This document shows, in pieces, positions 12,784 to 13,110 of a stretch of DNA of 13,110 nt; positions within the stretch are counted from its first letter, which is position 1; each line of letters begins with the position of its first letter. Origin of the DNA: an uncultured Oscillospiraceae bacterium (GTDB lineage: Bacteria > Bacillota_A > Clostridia > Oscillospirales > Oscillospiraceae); contig CAJUAW010000078.1 of assembly GCA_910584605.1 (NCBI GenBank), forward strand, positions 1 to 13,110, in the 5' to 3' direction. The position numbers and the translations under genes were made by a program. A model generated the notes under the pieces. The model did not search any database. It saw only the letters and a program-made list of their open reading frames with translations, and was not told the DNA's origin.

Positions 12784-13110
12784 TTACTTCAGCAGACCCA
12801 TACGCTCCATGGAGGCGCGGAGGACGGCCAGATTTTTCTCCGAAATGTCGCACAGAGGCAGGCGCAGGGGACCGGCCTCCATGCCCATCAGATTCATGGC
12901 GGCTTTGATGGGGATGGGATTGACCTCGCAGAACAGGGCGTCAATCAGGTCCATATACTTGATCTGGAGCTGAGACGCGGCGGCAAAGTCGTTTTCCAGA
13001 CATAGATGGCTCATTTTCACCATCACCTCGGGAATGATGTTGGAGGCCACCGAGATGACGCCCTTGGCTCCCAGGGCCATCATGGGCACCACCTGGTCGT
13101 CGTTGCCCGA
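12784..13110 (-). CDS. dapA: 4-hydroxy-tetrahydrodipicolinate synthase DapA, C-terminal part
   Basis: These are the last 108 residues of a frame that enters from the right edge (full length is usually about 290-300). The visible part starts SGNDDQVVPMMALGAKGVIS, the (S)GxDxxxxPxxxLGxxGVISV segment of DapA, then VASNIIPEVM and EVNPIPIKAAMNLMGM, a conserved DapA/NAL-family stretch. It ends in the usual helical tail. The Schiff-base lysine is upstream, outside the window. DapA condenses pyruvate with aspartate semialdehyde, the first committed step of lysine and dipicolinate synthesis. It is cotranscribed with dapB. Confidence 0.93.
   Translation of the reverse strand, partial: SGNDDQVVPMMALGAKGVISVASNIIPEVMVKMSHLCLENDFAAASQLQIKYMDLIDALFCEVNPIPIKAAMNLMGMEAGPLRLPLCDISEKNLAVLRASMERMGLLK

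Noticed and set aside
12124..13005. Plus-strand 293-residue ORF
   Set aside because: It is antisense to dapB and dapA, whose motifs are unmistakable. The long frame is a by-product of GC-rich codon usage.
1..13110. CRISPR array, tRNA or rRNA genes, insertion sequences
   Set aside because: No regularly spaced repeat-spacer pattern, no recognisable tRNA or rRNA sequence, and no transposase frame was found on either strand.

Overview
The window looks like a spore-forming member of the Clostridia, probably an Oscillospiraceae relative of Flavonifractor or Intestinimonas. This is inferred from moderately high GC, strong AGGAGG-type ribosome binding sites, sporulation genes (cotJ operon, cwlD) and clostridial protein styles; no marker gene fixes the species. 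It splits into a mobile accessory segment on the left (1 to about 6651) and ordinary chromosome on the right (about 6652 to 13110).

Left segment. Positions 1-968 carry remnants of a clostridial conjugative-transposon backbone on the minus strand: three small sigma-70/HTH-like genes. The first is broken by an internal deletion with a frameshift, the second is intact, and the third runs off the left edge. Their leader (968-1203) holds a 30-codon ORF with a good ribosome binding site and a perfect hairpin that buries the ribosome binding site of the first sigma-like gene. Next comes a peptide-antibiotic defence cassette. On the minus strand lie an ABC ATPase (3279-4202), two ABC-2 permeases (2498-3295, 1717-2496) and a YxeA-family exported protein (1312-1701). 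Divergently, on the plus strand, lie an OmpR-type response regulator (4349-5044) and its histidine kinase (5041-6411). The 147-bp divergent intergenic region holds four copies of CTCAAGG spaced exactly 11 bp apart, immediately upstream of a minus-strand -10 box. This is the layout expected for tandem OmpR/PhoB-type binding. The set resembles LanFEG immunity transporters with their two-component systems (CprABC-CprKR of Clostridioides difficile) and the yxdJK-yxdLM-yxeA locus of Bacillus subtilis.

Junction. The cassette ends in a terminator (6416-6443). About 200 bp further on, the manganese-catalase-like spore coat gene cotJC (6595-7062, minus) is cut off. Its first 137 residues fit the family, then 18 unrelated residues lead to a stop, and the C-terminal metal ligands are missing. 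The simplest reading is that the mobile element inserted into cotJC at about 6651.

Right segment. Upstream of cotJC is a gene encoding CotJA and CotJB fused in one protein (7064-7561). Divergent from it are cwlD (spore cortex amidase) and then radA, which has its own sigma-A promoter. A small Cys-rich protein gene overlaps the end of radA convergently. Then on the minus strand come tcdA (tRNA ct6A synthesis), an unusual HTH regulator fused to a desulfoferrodoxin/superoxide-reductase-like domain, a 142-residue protein I do not recognise, and dapB preceded by the 3' part of dapA (lysine and dipicolinate pathway). Strong intrinsic terminators separate the minus-strand units.
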